Positions 26,259-35,648 of a stretch of DNA of 64,000 nucleotides are shown one piece after another. Numbering within the stretch: position 1 is the first letter of the stretch; each line of letters begins with the position of its first letter. The DNA comes from JACKAF01 sp041391485 (GTDB taxonomy: Bacteria; Bdellovibrionota; FAC87; UBA2466; JACKAF01): NCBI GenBank assembly GCA_041391485.1, contig JAWKNY010000009.1, positions 47,893 to 111,892 of the forward strand, written 5' to 3'. A program made the translations under genes and the position numbers. The notes under the pieces are model-generated. The model was not told the DNA's origin. It searched no databases and saw only the letters and a program-made list of their open reading frames with translations.

Positions 26259-27305
26259 ATGAACCTACGAGGCCTGACCTTTGACGATGTCATATTAGTA
26301 CCCGGATACAATGGCATTCGATCCCGCCAAAACGTAACGACTTCCGTGGAGGTCAACTCGCGTACCTTTGAGATCCCCTTGATAAGCGCCAACATGGATA
26401 CGATCACGGGCCTGGAAATGGCCAACCTGATGTCGGAGCTGGGTGGGATGGGAATCTTGCACCGGTTTTGCAGCGTGGAGGACAACGTTGCTATGTTCAA
26501 GTCCGCCACCAAGAAGGACAAGGTAGGCGTTTCCATCGGAATCGGTGAAAAGGGTGTCGAGCGGGCCGAAGCTTTGGTTGCAGCGGGGGCACAGATCATT
26601 TGCGTGGATGTCGCTCACGGGCATTCGAAAGAAGTAAACCGCACCATCCGCTCATTGCGGGAAAAGTATTCGGACAACGTGCTTATCATCGCGGGAAACG
26701 TGGCGACCTATGCCGGCGCGGACTATCTCGCTGCTGCCGGAGCCGACATCATTAAAGTGGGAATCGGTTCGGGTTCCGCCTGCACCACACGGATAAAAAC
26801 CGGCTTTGGCGTACCTCAGCTAACGGCGATTCAGGATTGCCGCAAAGTCGATCGCACCCTTATTTCAGATGGCGGAATTCGTTTCCCGGCGGATGCCGTA
26901 AAAGCATTGGCCGCGGGGGCGGATATGGTGATGCTGGGTGGAGTGCTTGCCGGCACAATGGAAACACCCGGAGAAATCATCGAGCGCGACGGCGCCGGTG
27001 GGCAAAAGATCAAGGTAAAGAAATTTCGCGGCATGGCCTCCAAGGAGGCGCAAGATGCTTTCATGGGCGGAATGTCGGATTGGAAAACTGCCGAGGGCGT
27101 TTCGATGGAAGTCCCCGTTTCTGGATCTGCCAAGGATGTGGTTCGAGATATCATGGGCGGCATCCGTTCAGGACTCACGTATTGCGGAGCGCTCACGATC
27201 AAAGATCTGCAGCGCAAGGCGCAGTTCATGGAGATTACACCCGCCGGGCGCGTTGAAGGGACACCGCATGGTTTGTCTGGAAGTGTTCCCTCGGCGAAAG
27301 CCTAG
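26259..27305 (+). CDS. IMP dehydrogenase/GMP reductase family protein, likely GMP reductase
   Basis: TIM-barrel purine enzyme acting on IMP, XMP or GMP. AAGGAG precedes ATG 26259 by 9 bases. Motifs are GLTFDDVILVPGYNGIRSR, ISANMDTITG, the catalytic-Cys loop GIGSGSACTTRIKTGFGVPQ, ISDGGIRFPADAVKALAAGA and a C-terminal GGIRSGLTYCGALT. The CBS pair typical of IMP dehydrogenase is absent and the loop reads TTRIKTG, as in GMP reductase, which makes IMP from GMP. About 348 residues fits that enzyme. A CBS-less IMP dehydrogenase remains possible. Confidence 0.85.
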   Translation: MNLRGLTFDDVILVPGYNGIRSRQNVTTSVEVNSRTFEIPLISANMDTITGLEMANLMSELGGMGILHRFCSVEDNVAMFKSATKKDKVGVSIGIGEKGVERAEALVAAGAQIICVDVAHGHSKEVNRTIRSLREKYSDNVLIIAGNVATYAGADYLAAAGADIIKVGIGSGSACTTRIKTGFGVPQLTAIQDCRKVDRTLISDGGIRFPADAVKALAAGADMVMLGGVLAGTMETPGEIIERDGAGGQKIKVKKFRGMASKEAQDAFMGGMSDWKTAEGVSMEVPVSGSAKDVVRDIMGGIRSGLTYCGALTIKDLQRKAQFMEITPAGRVEGTPHGLSGSVPSAKA

Positions 27306-27730
27306 TCCTTAAATTCAACACCGGCTTTTAAGAGGAGATCGTAATACCGAACGATCTTTTGGATGGCCGCTTGCTTTTTCGGATCGAGATTGTCGAACTC
27401 GACTCCGAATCCCAAGCCGGAGGCTTCTTCTACCCAGCGGACAACAGAGGCTTGTTGGGTCTGATCTTGCTCATGGATGTCCAGATCGTTGGCGTTCACA
27501 ATCTTGCCGCCGATGAGGAGGTTCTCTTTGAACTTAAGTTCGATTTGAACCTTGGCGCCGACCTTAAGGTGCGCTCTAGTTCTAATGAAGGCCCCACCCA
27601 AGGAAATGTTCGCAATCTCACCATCGACGGCCACGGGTTGACCCTCTATGAAAATGCCGACTGACATGGTTACGGGAATTCGGCGAAAACGCCGTCGCTC
27701 TTTGGGTTGGTTATCGTTTTGGTCGGTCAC
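27302..27730 (-). CDS. PilZ domain protein (probable c-di-GMP receptor)
   Basis: A 142-residue single-domain protein. The N-terminal RRRFRRIPV supplies the RxxxR motif and GEIANISLGGAFIRT the (D/N)xSxxG motif, the two halves of the c-di-GMP site. Strands such as VQIELKFKENLLIGGKIV and GLGFGVEFDNLDPKK follow. No enzymatic domain is attached, so it is a binding effector. It overlaps the start of its upstream neighbour's tail by 4 bases and ends 4 bases into the end of the GMP reductase-like gene. Confidence 0.9.
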   Translation of the reverse strand: MTDQNDNQPKERRRFRRIPVTMSVGIFIEGQPVAVDGEIANISLGGAFIRTRAHLKVGAKVQIELKFKENLLIGGKIVNANDLDIHEQDQTQQASVVRWVEEASGLGFGVEFDNLDPKKQAAIQKIVRYYDLLLKAGVEFKD

Positions 27731-28299
27731 GAACTAAAAGAATATCCTGATTCCGGTCGGAAAACAAAATTCTGCAATGGCGCGACGCAGAAGCGCCGAC
27801 TAGGGGCGAGCAATCCTGTCGAGGCGGTCAACGCAGCGAAGAAGGTGTTTAAAGCCGTGGTCGAAAAACTTGAAAAAGGCGAGGCATCAGCGGACATCAC
27901 CTGGTGCGACTCCCCTGTGTGCTTTAGGCCGCCACAATGTCCCAGCTCATGCCAGAAAACGGATTGGAGCAAATTGTCTTTGGTGAACATGTCAGCACGA
28001 AGCTGAATCTCACAATGATCTGTGTAACGTTTTGCAAACCCGACGTGGGTTGGGTTGGGCAATGACGTCACTTTCTCTATGGTAATCGGGTAACCGGTCA
28101 AAACCGAACCGCCGATTCGGACCAAAGGTTTCCCCAGATCGTCGTTTAAGGTGTCCGCCATTTGTGACAAGAGAGTCATGTCTGAATCAGACAACGAAAT
28201 AAATTCGTGCACTGAAGCCGGCCAGTCTTCGTAAGGTAGCCGTACATCGGCACACCCTATGACCAATAACGAGACAATCAGGAAAAGAACGCTCCGCAT
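27727..28299 (-). CDS. Lipoprotein with metzincin-type zinc protease motif
   Basis: A 190-residue secreted lipoprotein: signal peptide RSVLFLIVSLLVIGCADV with lipid Cys in VIGC. The centre carries FWHELGHCGGLKH, a full HExxHxxGxxH motif as in metzincin metalloproteases, and a Met shortly after (SHQVMSADAS) that may be the Met-turn. The rest is not recognised and the chain is shorter than most metzincins. It would act in the periplasm or at the cell surface. Co-transcribed with the PilZ gene (4-base overlap). Confidence 0.75.
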   Translation of the reverse strand: MRSVLFLIVSLLVIGCADVRLPYEDWPASVHEFISLSDSDMTLLSQMADTLNDDLGKPLVRIGGSVLTGYPITIEKVTSLPNPTHVGFAKRYTDHCEIQLRADMFTKDNLLQSVFWHELGHCGGLKHTGESHQVMSADASPFSSFSTTALNTFFAALTASTGLLAPSRRFCVAPLQNFVFRPESGYSFSS

Positions 28300-28463
28300 T
28301 TACAACTCCGCAACAGCTTCAACTCAGCTAAGACACCGGGATTTTCCGATATCTTTTTTCCCGCGCTACTCCACAACTACAAACAACACTGTGCGTAAGT
28401 GCAAGGGGCTTGCCAAGGCCGCTCAGTGAATACACGCGGTCTACGCTGGGTTATAATAACGAG

Positions 28464-29591
28464 ATGAAAAAACTAAGAGTTGTCGTCGTTTCCTCTGGGC
28501 TAGCCCCTCAATTTGGCGGGGCCGCCGTATCCGAAGCTTCGTTGTGCGCGTTTCTTTCGCAACACGCCGATGTGACCGTGCTTTGTCGGGGGGATGCGGT
28601 CGACGGAGAGTTTGTACAAGGTTTTGGGCTAAACGGTGTGGTTCGGTATCACCCTGCGGAAATCTACGAGGCTTGGAAGAACAAGGCGGAGTGGATTCAC
28701 AAATTATTGGATGCAGCCGACGTGCTGCACTTGAACGGTCATTGGCGTTGGGAGAACTACTTCTTTGCGCGTCTGTGCAAACGAAAAGGCGTGCCGTACG
28801 TTTTGCACCCGCGTGGGATGCTGCTGGTTGGCCATCGCAAAACTCTGCTGAAGTACGTATTTAATTTGCTGATTGGAAACTGGATCGTCCGCCACGCTTC
28901 CAAGGTAATTGCACTTAGTCAGTATGAGACACGACACTTTGACGGATACGGATTACCCGCACGAGCGGTGCAGATTATTCCAAATGGTATTCCGGTTGGA
29001 GCAAAAAAAGAGGTCGTTCTTCCGGCGAATATTCACTTACCGGAAAAGTATTTTCTCTACTACGGTCGCGTTGAAAAGCGAAAGAACCTGGTTTTTTTGG
29101 TAAACGCTTTTGCTGAATATGTGAAAGCAGGTGGCAGCGCCCACCTACTCATCATGGGACCCGTGGAGCGAGGCTACGATCGGACGATCAAGGCTGCCGC
29201 GGACGTGAAGGATGTGGCTTTTCGTGTTCACCTCCTGGCTCCTCAGTATGACGACACCCGTTGGGAATTGGTGCGGCGTTCGCTCGCGGTCGTTTACCCG
29301 GCTCTCGAAGAGCCCTTTGGCCGCGTTCCCTTTGAGGCCGTCGCGGTAGGTACGGTTCCGATCATTCCGGATCGTAGCGGGAGTGCTGAGTACCTGAAGT
29401 GGCACATTCCGTCGGCCATCTACAAGCAAGAGGACGCTCATTCCTTGTCCGCCGCGCTGCTGCGCGCGGAAAAAGGTTCCATTGAGGGAGCGTCGGCGGC
29501 CCAGGAGTGGGTCAAGAACGCGCTCGACTGGAAGCACATCTCTCGCGCGGTCCTGGACCTGTACCGCGAAGTGGGTGCAGGTTCGGCCTAA
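28464..29591 (+). CDS. Glycosyltransferase family 4 (group 1)
   Basis: GT-B glycosyltransferase, probably for cell-surface sugars. The N-terminal domain has VVVVSSGLAPQFGGAAVSEA. The C-terminal domain has IIPNGIPVGAK, FLYYGRVEKRKNLVFLVNAF and the donor-binding ALEEPFGRVPFEAVAVGTVP with E-x7-E. Donor and acceptor cannot be read from sequence. TATAAT at 28452-28457 lies only 6 bases before the ATG, so if it is the -10 box the message would be nearly leaderless. Transcribed towards the lipid A operon. Confidence 0.87.
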   Translation: MKKLRVVVVSSGLAPQFGGAAVSEASLCAFLSQHADVTVLCRGDAVDGEFVQGFGLNGVVRYHPAEIYEAWKNKAEWIHKLLDAADVLHLNGHWRWENYFFARLCKRKGVPYVLHPRGMLLVGHRKTLLKYVFNLLIGNWIVRHASKVIALSQYETRHFDGYGLPARAVQIIPNGIPVGAKKEVVLPANIHLPEKYFLYYGRVEKRKNLVFLVNAFAEYVKAGGSAHLLIMGPVERGYDRTIKAAADVKDVAFRVHLLAPQYDDTRWELVRRSLAVVYPALEEPFGRVPFEAVAVGTVPIIPDRSGSAEYLKWHIPSAIYKQEDAHSLSAALLRAEKGSIEGASAAQEWVKNALDWKHISRAVLDLYREVGAGSA

Positions 29592-29627
29592 GTCTCCGGC
29601 GGACGAGTTTTGTGGTAAAAGGCCAAC

Positions 29628-29804
29628 ATGAAGACTGTACCCTGCCCCGCCTGCCAACGCCCCGCCGTATGGGATGTGCGTCAAAATCCCTTCCGACCCT
29701 TCTGCTCTGAGGTCTGCAAAAATAAGGACTTAGGGAAGTGGGCTAACGAGGAATACAGCGTGCCCGCCGTCGACGAAGCTCCCGGCAACGACGATAAGGA
29801 GTAG
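29628..29804 (+). CDS. yacG: Zinc-binding protein YacG (DNA gyrase inhibitor family)
   Basis: A 58-residue protein beginning MKTVPCPACQRPAVWD and continuing RPFCSEVCKNKDLGKWANEE: C-x2-C and C-x3-C zinc ligands, then the D-L-x-x-W motif of YacG. The acidic tail (APGNDDKE) is also typical. E. coli YacG binds GyrB and inhibits gyrase; the role in this organism is inferred. Lies between the glycosyltransferase gene and lpxD. Confidence 0.9.
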   Translation: MKTVPCPACQRPAVWDVRQNPFRPFCSEVCKNKDLGKWANEEYSVPAVDEAPGNDDKE

Positions 29805-29860
29805 CATTTACTATCCGTCCGGACCTGTATAGGTTAGTTTCGGATGGATCTACAACTTCC

Positions 29861-30879
29861 ATGACTGCCGCAGCGCTGGCAGAGCGCTTTGACGGACGAC
29901 TGGTGGGCGACGGCCACCGCGAAGTAAGCAGCGTGAGCGCGCTTGAAAAAGCCGGCGCGGGCGACTTGGCGTTCTACCAGCAAAGGCGCTTTTCAGAAAA
30001 GGTGCGGGATCTCCGCGGTGCGGTCTTACTGACTACTGAAGAATTGCTTGTACCGAATGAGGCACTGACCTTTGTGTTGGTGCCGAACCCCTGAAAATTT
30101 TTACTGAAGTCGCAGAAACTTTTAACTGGTACCCGGTGGACGATCCAGGCGTGGATCCTCTGGCAAAAGTCGACGACTCTGCCCAACTTGGAGCGAACGT
30201 AAGTGTGGGCGCTTTTTCTTACGTAGGAAAACGGGTTCGCATTGGTGCCGGCACTCGCATCCTGACTCACTGTTATTTGGGGGACGACGTTGAGATCGGA
30301 GAAAACTGCATCGTCTTTCCCAGAGTGGTCCTCAATCCCAAAGTGGTGATTGGCAACCGCGTGCACATTTTTTCAGGAACCGTAATTGGATCGGATGGCT
30401 TTGGTTTTTTGCCGACTGAGACGGGTCTTCGCGCGGTCCCTCAAATTGGTACCGTAGAGGTGGAAGACGACGTTCGGATTGGTGCGAACTGCACAATCGA
30501 TCGCGCGACACTCGGAGCCACCCGAATTGGCCGCGGGACCAAGATCGATAACCTCGTGCACGTCGGTCACAATTGTCAGATTGGAGCCCATTGCATCCTG
30601 TGTGCCGGTACCGGATTGGCGGGATCGGTGGTTTTGGAAGACCAGGTGGTGCTAGGCGGCCAAGTGGGACTGGGCGATCATGTGCGCGTTGGAAAAGGCG
30701 CGCAGATCGGATCCCAGGGCGGCACGACGACGAATTTAAAGGGAAACCAAACCTACTGGGGTACTCCCGCGATTCCTGTGAAGGAATCACTCAGCACTTT
30801 TAGATTGATGAAGAAATTGCCGGAGATCTGGCGTCGGCTAGCACGTCTGGAGTCCCGGTTGGGGGAGGAGCCGACATGA
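29861..30879 (+). CDS. lpxD: UDP-3-O-(3-hydroxyacyl)glucosamine N-acyltransferase LpxD, one frameshift
   Basis: Adds the second acyl chain in lipid A synthesis. The N-terminal uridine-binding domain (LAERFDGRLVGDGHREVSSV) is followed by a left-handed beta-helix of hexapeptide repeats, including VGAFSYVGKRVRIGAGTRIL, the catalytic-His region NLVHVGHNCQIGAHCILCAG and GGQVGLGDHVRVGKGAQIG. A single missing C near 30093 gives an early TGA; the next frame continues LKIFTEVAETFNWYP. First gene of the lipid A operon, overlapping lpxA by 4 bases. Confidence 0.94.
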
Positions 30880-31664
30880 GTGAAAACGTCAGTGTGCACC
30901 CGACAGCGATCGTGCACCCAGAAGCTCGTTTGGGATCCGGTACGGTGGTGGGGCCGTTCTCCATCGTTGGAGAACACGTTCGCACCGGCGAAAACTGCGA
31001 GATAAAAGAGCACGTCATTGTGCAAGGCCACACGCAGCTGGGAGATCAGGTGAAGATCTATCCCAACGCAGTCGTGGGTTACGATCCGCAGCACCTTAAA
31101 TATGCGGGTGAGCCGACCAGAGTAGAGATTGGGGATCGAACTATTCTGCGAGAAGGGGTCACCGTCCACCGAGCGACAGAGTTTGGAAACAAAGTCACCA
31201 AGGTCGGCCAAGATGTCTTCCTGATGGCTTACGTGCATGTCGCCCACGACTGTGTGGTGGGAGACGGTGTGGTGATTGCAAACGCAGTTCAACTCGCAGG
31301 TCACGTGACCCTTGAAGACAGGTGTACGATCGGCGGGCAGTCCGCCGTCGCCCAGCATTGCCGTGTCGGTCGCTACGCGTACGTTGGGGGTGGATCGATC
31401 GTTCGAAAGGATATGCCTCCATATATGTTGGCGAAAGGCACGGATTTGCGCGTGCAAGGGGTCAATCAGATTGGCCTGAAGCGCACAGGACTTTTCAGTG
31501 ACGAGGCGATCCGCGCCCTCAAGAATGTCTTCCGTCTTTTTTATCTTCGTCGTAATACCACTTCGCGAGCGATGGAAGATGCGCTTGCCGAATACGGTCA
31601 TGTAGAGGAAGTGCGCAGCTTTGTGGAGTTTGTTCGCCAATCCAAACTTGGAATTGAACGCTAG
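30876..31664 (+). CDS. lpxA: Acyl-ACP:UDP-N-acetylglucosamine O-acyltransferase LpxA
   Basis: First enzyme of lipid A synthesis. The 262-residue hexapeptide-repeat protein starts VSVHPTAIVHPEARLGSGTV. It contains YDPQHLKYAGEPTRVEIGDR, EGVTVHRATEFGNKV, the catalytic His region MAYVHVAHDCVVGDGVVIAN and the C-terminal RVQGVNQIGLKRTGLF. LpxA enzymes of organisms with diamino sugars use UDP-GlcNAc3N; whether this one does cannot be told by eye, but the next gene hints at it. Confidence 0.96.
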   Translation: MSENVSVHPTAIVHPEARLGSGTVVGPFSIVGEHVRTGENCEIKEHVIVQGHTQLGDQVKIYPNAVVGYDPQHLKYAGEPTRVEIGDRTILREGVTVHRATEFGNKVTKVGQDVFLMAYVHVAHDCVVGDGVVIANAVQLAGHVTLEDRCTIGGQSAVAQHCRVGRYAYVGGGSIVRKDMPPYMLAKGTDLRVQGVNQIGLKRTGLFSDEAIRALKNVFRLFYLRRNTTSRAMEDALAEYGHVEEVRSFVEFVRQSKLGIER

Positions 31665-31665
31665 A

Positions 31666-32625
31666 GTGCTGGATCCAAAAAAAATTCCACTTGGGGTGAT
31701 AGGCCTTGGAAAAATGGGTGGCTTTCACGTGGCGAAAGCCTTAGCCCATCCAGAGGTACACCTTGTAGGGGTCTACGATCCGCACGTAAAAGAGTCGGAT
31801 GTTAGACAGCGATTTCCCGGCTTGCGGCTTTACCCGGACGTCAACTCACTTCTCCTGGACACGGATGCTGTTGTGGTGGCTTCTCCAACCCCTACGCACT
31901 TTGAACTGGCATCCCGAGCGCTGCGTGCCGGTGTCGATGTCCTCGTAGAAAAGCCGATTGCGGAAACCGTAGAGCAAGCGGAACGTCTGCGGGATCTAGC
32001 CCGTTCTTATTCCTGTTTGCTTCAAGTGGGATACTTAGAGCGTTACCGCTTGCAGCGGTTACTCGACCCGGAATTCGCAGCCACTATGGTTGTCGCCGAG
32101 CGATTGAACTCAAACCCGGGTCGCGAGAGTACCATTGATGTGATCGCCGATTTGATGATCCACGATCTGGATCTGGTGCTTTCGATGATGCAGCAGATGC
32201 CTGTGGAGCTGCATTCCTGGGGAGAACGGGTTAGGACCCCTCTCACAGATGAGGCCGAAGCCCATCTGCTTTTTGAAGGCGGTGAGCGCGCGCGTATCCG
32301 CGCCAGCCGAGTTTCCACGGAGCCAAGGCGTGTAGTGACTCTGGAATCCGGCGGAGTGCGACACATCCTAGATCTGGAACACAACACACGTACGGTGGTC
32401 GCCGATCGCGACGGCACGCACGAGGTCTTTGCCTTGGGACCACTTGACCCCTTAGCCCTTCAGCTGGATTCCTTCATCAACAGTGTGAAGACACGTTCGG
32501 AGCCCGTAGTTGGAGTCTCGGCAGGTATTCAAAGCTTGCGCCTGGTTCAGCAGATCCAACGAGGGCTCATGCCTTTTGCGGAGAGCCCTCCGCAGGTTCA
32601 CGCCTTCCAAAAGGAGCTGCAGTGA
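31666..32625 (+). CDS. Gfo/Idh/MocA family oxidoreductase, GnnA-like by position
   Basis: NAD(P)-dependent sugar oxidoreductase. Rossmann motif LGVIGLGKMGGFHVAKAL is followed by VVVASPTPTHFELASRALRA and the family EKP motif (VDVLVEKPIAETVEQAERL). The C-terminal domain carries IADLMIHDLDLVL with the catalytic His. GTG 31666 follows the lpxA stop by one base. In Acidithiobacillus a similar gene, gnnA, lies between lpxA and lpxB and oxidises UDP-GlcNAc on the way to UDP-GlcNAc3N. The same position here suggests that role; no aminotransferase (GnnB) gene is adjacent. Confidence 0.75.
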   Translation: MLDPKKIPLGVIGLGKMGGFHVAKALAHPEVHLVGVYDPHVKESDVRQRFPGLRLYPDVNSLLLDTDAVVVASPTPTHFELASRALRAGVDVLVEKPIAETVEQAERLRDLARSYSCLLQVGYLERYRLQRLLDPEFAATMVVAERLNSNPGRESTIDVIADLMIHDLDLVLSMMQQMPVELHSWGERVRTPLTDEAEAHLLFEGGERARIRASRVSTEPRRVVTLESGGVRHILDLEHNTRTVVADRDGTHEVFALGPLDPLALQLDSFINSVKTRSEPVVGVSAGIQSLRLVQQIQRGLMPFAESPPQVHAFQKELQ

Positions 32626-33791
32626 AGACGCTCTTTTTGGTGGCGGGAGAGGCGTCGGCGGATAGCCACGCCGCCACGATTGTGCGCCAGCTAAAGCAAC
32701 AGTTTCCGGATTTGCGTGTGCTGGGCATTGGCGGTCCCGCGCTTAGAGCGGAAGGAATGGATTGCATCGTCGATTCCAATCAAGTTGACGTGATGGGCAT
32801 TACCGAAGTCTTTTCGAGATTTTCTGAGTTGCGCTCCAGTTATGAGCGCCTAAAAAAAACGATCCGCGATGAAAACCTGGACGCGGCTCTCTTGATCGAC
32901 CTTCCCGATTTGAATCTCATGATCGCGAGACACCTGAAAGCTGCCGGTGTTCCGGTTGCCTACTTTGTGTCGCCTCAAGTTTGGGTTTGGCGACGGTACC
33001 GCATACACAAGATAAAGAAACGGATCGATCGCATGCTCGTTCTATTTCCGTTCGAGCAGGAGTTCTACAAAAAGCATCAGGTTCCTTGCGATTTTGTCGG
33101 TCACCCGCTCGTGGACAGCATCCGTTTACGAGCTGTGGAGAGAACCCGTCAGGAGCGCTTATCTGCTCCACGCATTGCCATCGTGCCAGGCAGCCGTCGA
33201 AGCGAGATCGGTCACCACTCAAATCTGCTTCGAGACGCGGTCTTGCGGTTGCAAAAGCGCTACCCTACTGCGTCCTTCCTTTGTCCTATTGCAAAGAATC
33301 TGAGTGAGTCTTTGCTGAAGGAAGCCTTTGGCGACCTACCGGTGGTGCTGACCCGCCAACGGCTAGAATCCGTTGTGGCTTCAGTGGATGTTTCGTTGAC
33401 AGCCTCCGGAACGGCGACCCTGGAGACGGCGTTGGTGGGGACCCCTCAAGTCATGTTCTACAAGCTCAATCGTTCCACCGCTTGGCTGTTTCAATTGTTA
33501 TCGCGCTATAGAACCTACTTCTCGTTGCCCAACATCGTTTTGCAGAAAGCCGTGATACCGGAGTACGTGCAGCATCAGGCTACGGGTGAGGCGTTGGAGT
33601 TCGCCGTTTCCCAACTGCTGGAGTCCGATACTTATCGCCGAGAGATGGTTGCGGGTTATGAAGAGATTCGCGCGCGTTTGGGAAAAGGCGGATCGGCAAA
33701 TCTTGTTGCGGGAGCCGTGCAGAAAATCCTGCAGCCCTCTTCTTTTCAAAAGCCGGGGGTGCGGAGTGAAAGCGCACATCCCTCGGCTTAG
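32622..33791 (+). CDS. lpxB: Lipid-A-disaccharide synthase LpxB
   Basis: GT19 enzyme joining UDP-2,3-diacylglucosamine and lipid X into the lipid A disaccharide. The 389-residue protein starts KTLFLVAGEASADSHAATIV, with GIGGPALRAEGM, VDVMGITEVF, LLIDLPDLNLMIARHLK, PVAYFVSPQVWVWRRYRIHK, FVGHPLVDSI and IAIVPGSRRSEIGHHSNLL; SLTASGTATLETALVGTPQ comes late. GTG 32622 overlaps the preceding stop as GTGA. Confidence 0.96.
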   Translation: MKTLFLVAGEASADSHAATIVRQLKQQFPDLRVLGIGGPALRAEGMDCIVDSNQVDVMGITEVFSRFSELRSSYERLKKTIRDENLDAALLIDLPDLNLMIARHLKAAGVPVAYFVSPQVWVWRRYRIHKIKKRIDRMLVLFPFEQEFYKKHQVPCDFVGHPLVDSIRLRAVERTRQERLSAPRIAIVPGSRRSEIGHHSNLLRDAVLRLQKRYPTASFLCPIAKNLSESLLKEAFGDLPVVLTRQRLESVVASVDVSLTASGTATLETALVGTPQVMFYKLNRSTAWLFQLLSRYRTYFSLPNIVLQKAVIPEYVQHQATGEALEFAVSQLLESDTYRREMVAGYEEIRARLGKGGSANLVAGAVQKILQPSSFQKPGVRSESAHPSA

Positions 33792-34768
33792 AGAGTTTCT
33801 CTGGATAGTGTGGCTTCCTCTTTCGCTTTCATGGGCGGTAGTGACTTGCCTGAGGCGGCGATTTCTCTCTACACGTGGTTACCGCTCCTCGCTCCGGGTG
33901 CTTTGCATTGGGAATTTGCATTCGGGTGGATCCGGCAAGACACCCGTCGTGCGCGCCATCTGTGAAGGCCTGAAATCAAAACGCCCGGCTGTCATGTCCC
34001 GCGGTTACCGCGCTCGCCTATCTAAAGAGGGAGCCCTCGTCGACAGAGCTCACGGTGGACCCGATGCCTTCGGCGATGAGCCGTGGATGCTCGCGCAAGT
34101 ATTGGAGTGCCCTGTCTATATTGGGGCCGATCGCGGACGTCTGGCAAAGCGTATCGAGAATGAGGGGTTGAGCGATCTCATCATCATGGACGATGGGTTC
34201 CAGAATTTTACCCTCATCAAGGACAAGTCTATGCTCGTCTTCAACGCGGAAAAAGACTTGGACTCTCTCTATTGCCCCCCGCTGGGGGAGCTGCGTGAGC
34301 CGTTAGGAGCCGTCAACGCCGCCGATGCCTTGATTGTCGCCTACGAACGAGCGTCTGATTTGGAGAAGTGGAGAGTCTGGCTAGGGAAGTCGCTCCGAAG
34401 AAACCGGTTTTTGCAGCGAAGCGAAACTACGGTGCGGTTCGGGGGGGTGAGGGAGACGTCTTGAGTGAACCGTACCCAAGCTTCCTCGCCTTTTGCGGCC
34501 TAGGGGAGCCGTCGGCGTTTTCCGCTACGCGACCTCGACTTTGGGGGCCAAACACACCCACGCCTTTTCCGATCACCATGCGTACTCGCCTCGTGATATC
34601 GAAGCGCTATGGAAAGAGGCGGAGCGGGTGGGTGCGAGCGAGCTGCTTTGCACTGAGAAAGACAGCCACAAAATCAAGAGTTTACTGCCCTCTCCCCGGC
34701 AACCTTGCACGGTTCGCCTGAACTATGAATTTCCGGACGAATTCTGGTATTTTCTGCGGGATATCTGA
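33766..34768 (+). CDS. lpxK: Tetraacyldisaccharide 4'-kinase LpxK, two frameshifts
   Basis: Phosphorylates the 4' position of the lipid A disaccharide. GTG 33766 lies inside the 3' end of lpxB. Motifs: CIGNLHSGGSGKTPVVRAIC (P-loop), VMSRGYRARL, FGDEPWMLA, IIMDDGFQNFTL and LREPLGAVNAAD. Frame changes fall near 34390 and 34520; repaired frames read KKPVFAAKRNYGAVRG, FLAFCGLGEPSAF, FSDHHAYSPRDIEALW and LLCTEKDSHKIKSL, all LpxK-like. Its presence argues for at least transient 4'-phosphorylation, although Bdellovibrio lipid A is reported to lack phosphate. Confidence 0.92.
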
Positions 34769-34777
34769 GAGCCGAAT

Positions 34778-35648
34778 TTGCTAAAGCTGATTTTATTCAT
34801 ATCCCGCGTGCTGAATTTTCTTCCGGCCGCGGTGGGACGAACACTGGGTCGGGCCCTGGGACTTTGCTGGTTTTACCTGGTTCCCATCCGCAGGCGAACC
34901 GTACTCGACAATCTTCGCCTCGCTTTTCCCGAAAAGGATACCGCGACGCTCTGGTCGATGGCCCGCCAGAACTACGTACATTACGGCCTTAATTTTTACG
35001 AGCTACTTTGCTCCTTTACTTGGAGCCAGAAAGACTTCTCACAGCGCGTGGCGCTTTGCGGTGAGGAGCCACTCCTTAGAGTATCTCCGCACGAACTCAA
35101 GAGGCGGCTACTTGCTTTCCTTGCACCTGGGCAATTGGGAGTTGTCATCGGGTAGAGTCATCGCGGCCGGTGTGCCGCTTGACGCGGTGGTAAAAACGGC
35201 ACGCAGCAAGGTCGTTCAGGAGCTGCTGGAATACCAGCGTGGCGTTCTGGGGATGGGAGTCCATTACGAATCCGGCACGGCACGTGCGATTCTGAATGCG
35301 GTCTCTCGGGAAAAGCGGATGGTCGGGTTTTTTCTCGATCAATTCATGGGGCCCCCAATCGGGCTGCCGGTGAAATTTTTCGGGCACACAGCGGGGACCG
35401 CAGCGGCACTTTCGCTCATGACCGAGAAACATAACGATCCGGTATTTCCCGTCTATACCTATCGCGATAGAAGTCATAAAATTCATGTAATGATCGAAAA
35501 ACCCCTCGAATACCCTTCGCTGTCGGAAGACAAGGCAGAGCGTCTTCACCAGAAAACGCAAGTCTACAACGATACAATGGAGCGTCTCGTGCGCCAGCAT
35601 CCGGAACAATGGCTGTGGCTCCACCGACGTTGGAAGCCGTACAAGGGA
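34778..35648 (+). CDS. LpxL/HtrB-type lipid A acyltransferase domain, one frameshift, no stop of its own
   Basis: Late acyltransferase adding a secondary acyl chain to lipid A. From TTG 34778 the hydrophobic N-terminus (LKLILFISRVLNFLPAAVGR) is followed by RRTVLDNLRLAFPE. After a frame change near 35072 (one extra C) the catalytic LLSLHLGNWELSSGR (HxxxxE in place of HxxxxD) appears, then FFLDQFMGPPIGLPVKFFG. The end is QHPEQWLWLHRRWKP. The family normally stops around here, but this frame runs without a stop straight into the DUF3108 lipoprotein sequence. Confidence 0.85.
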
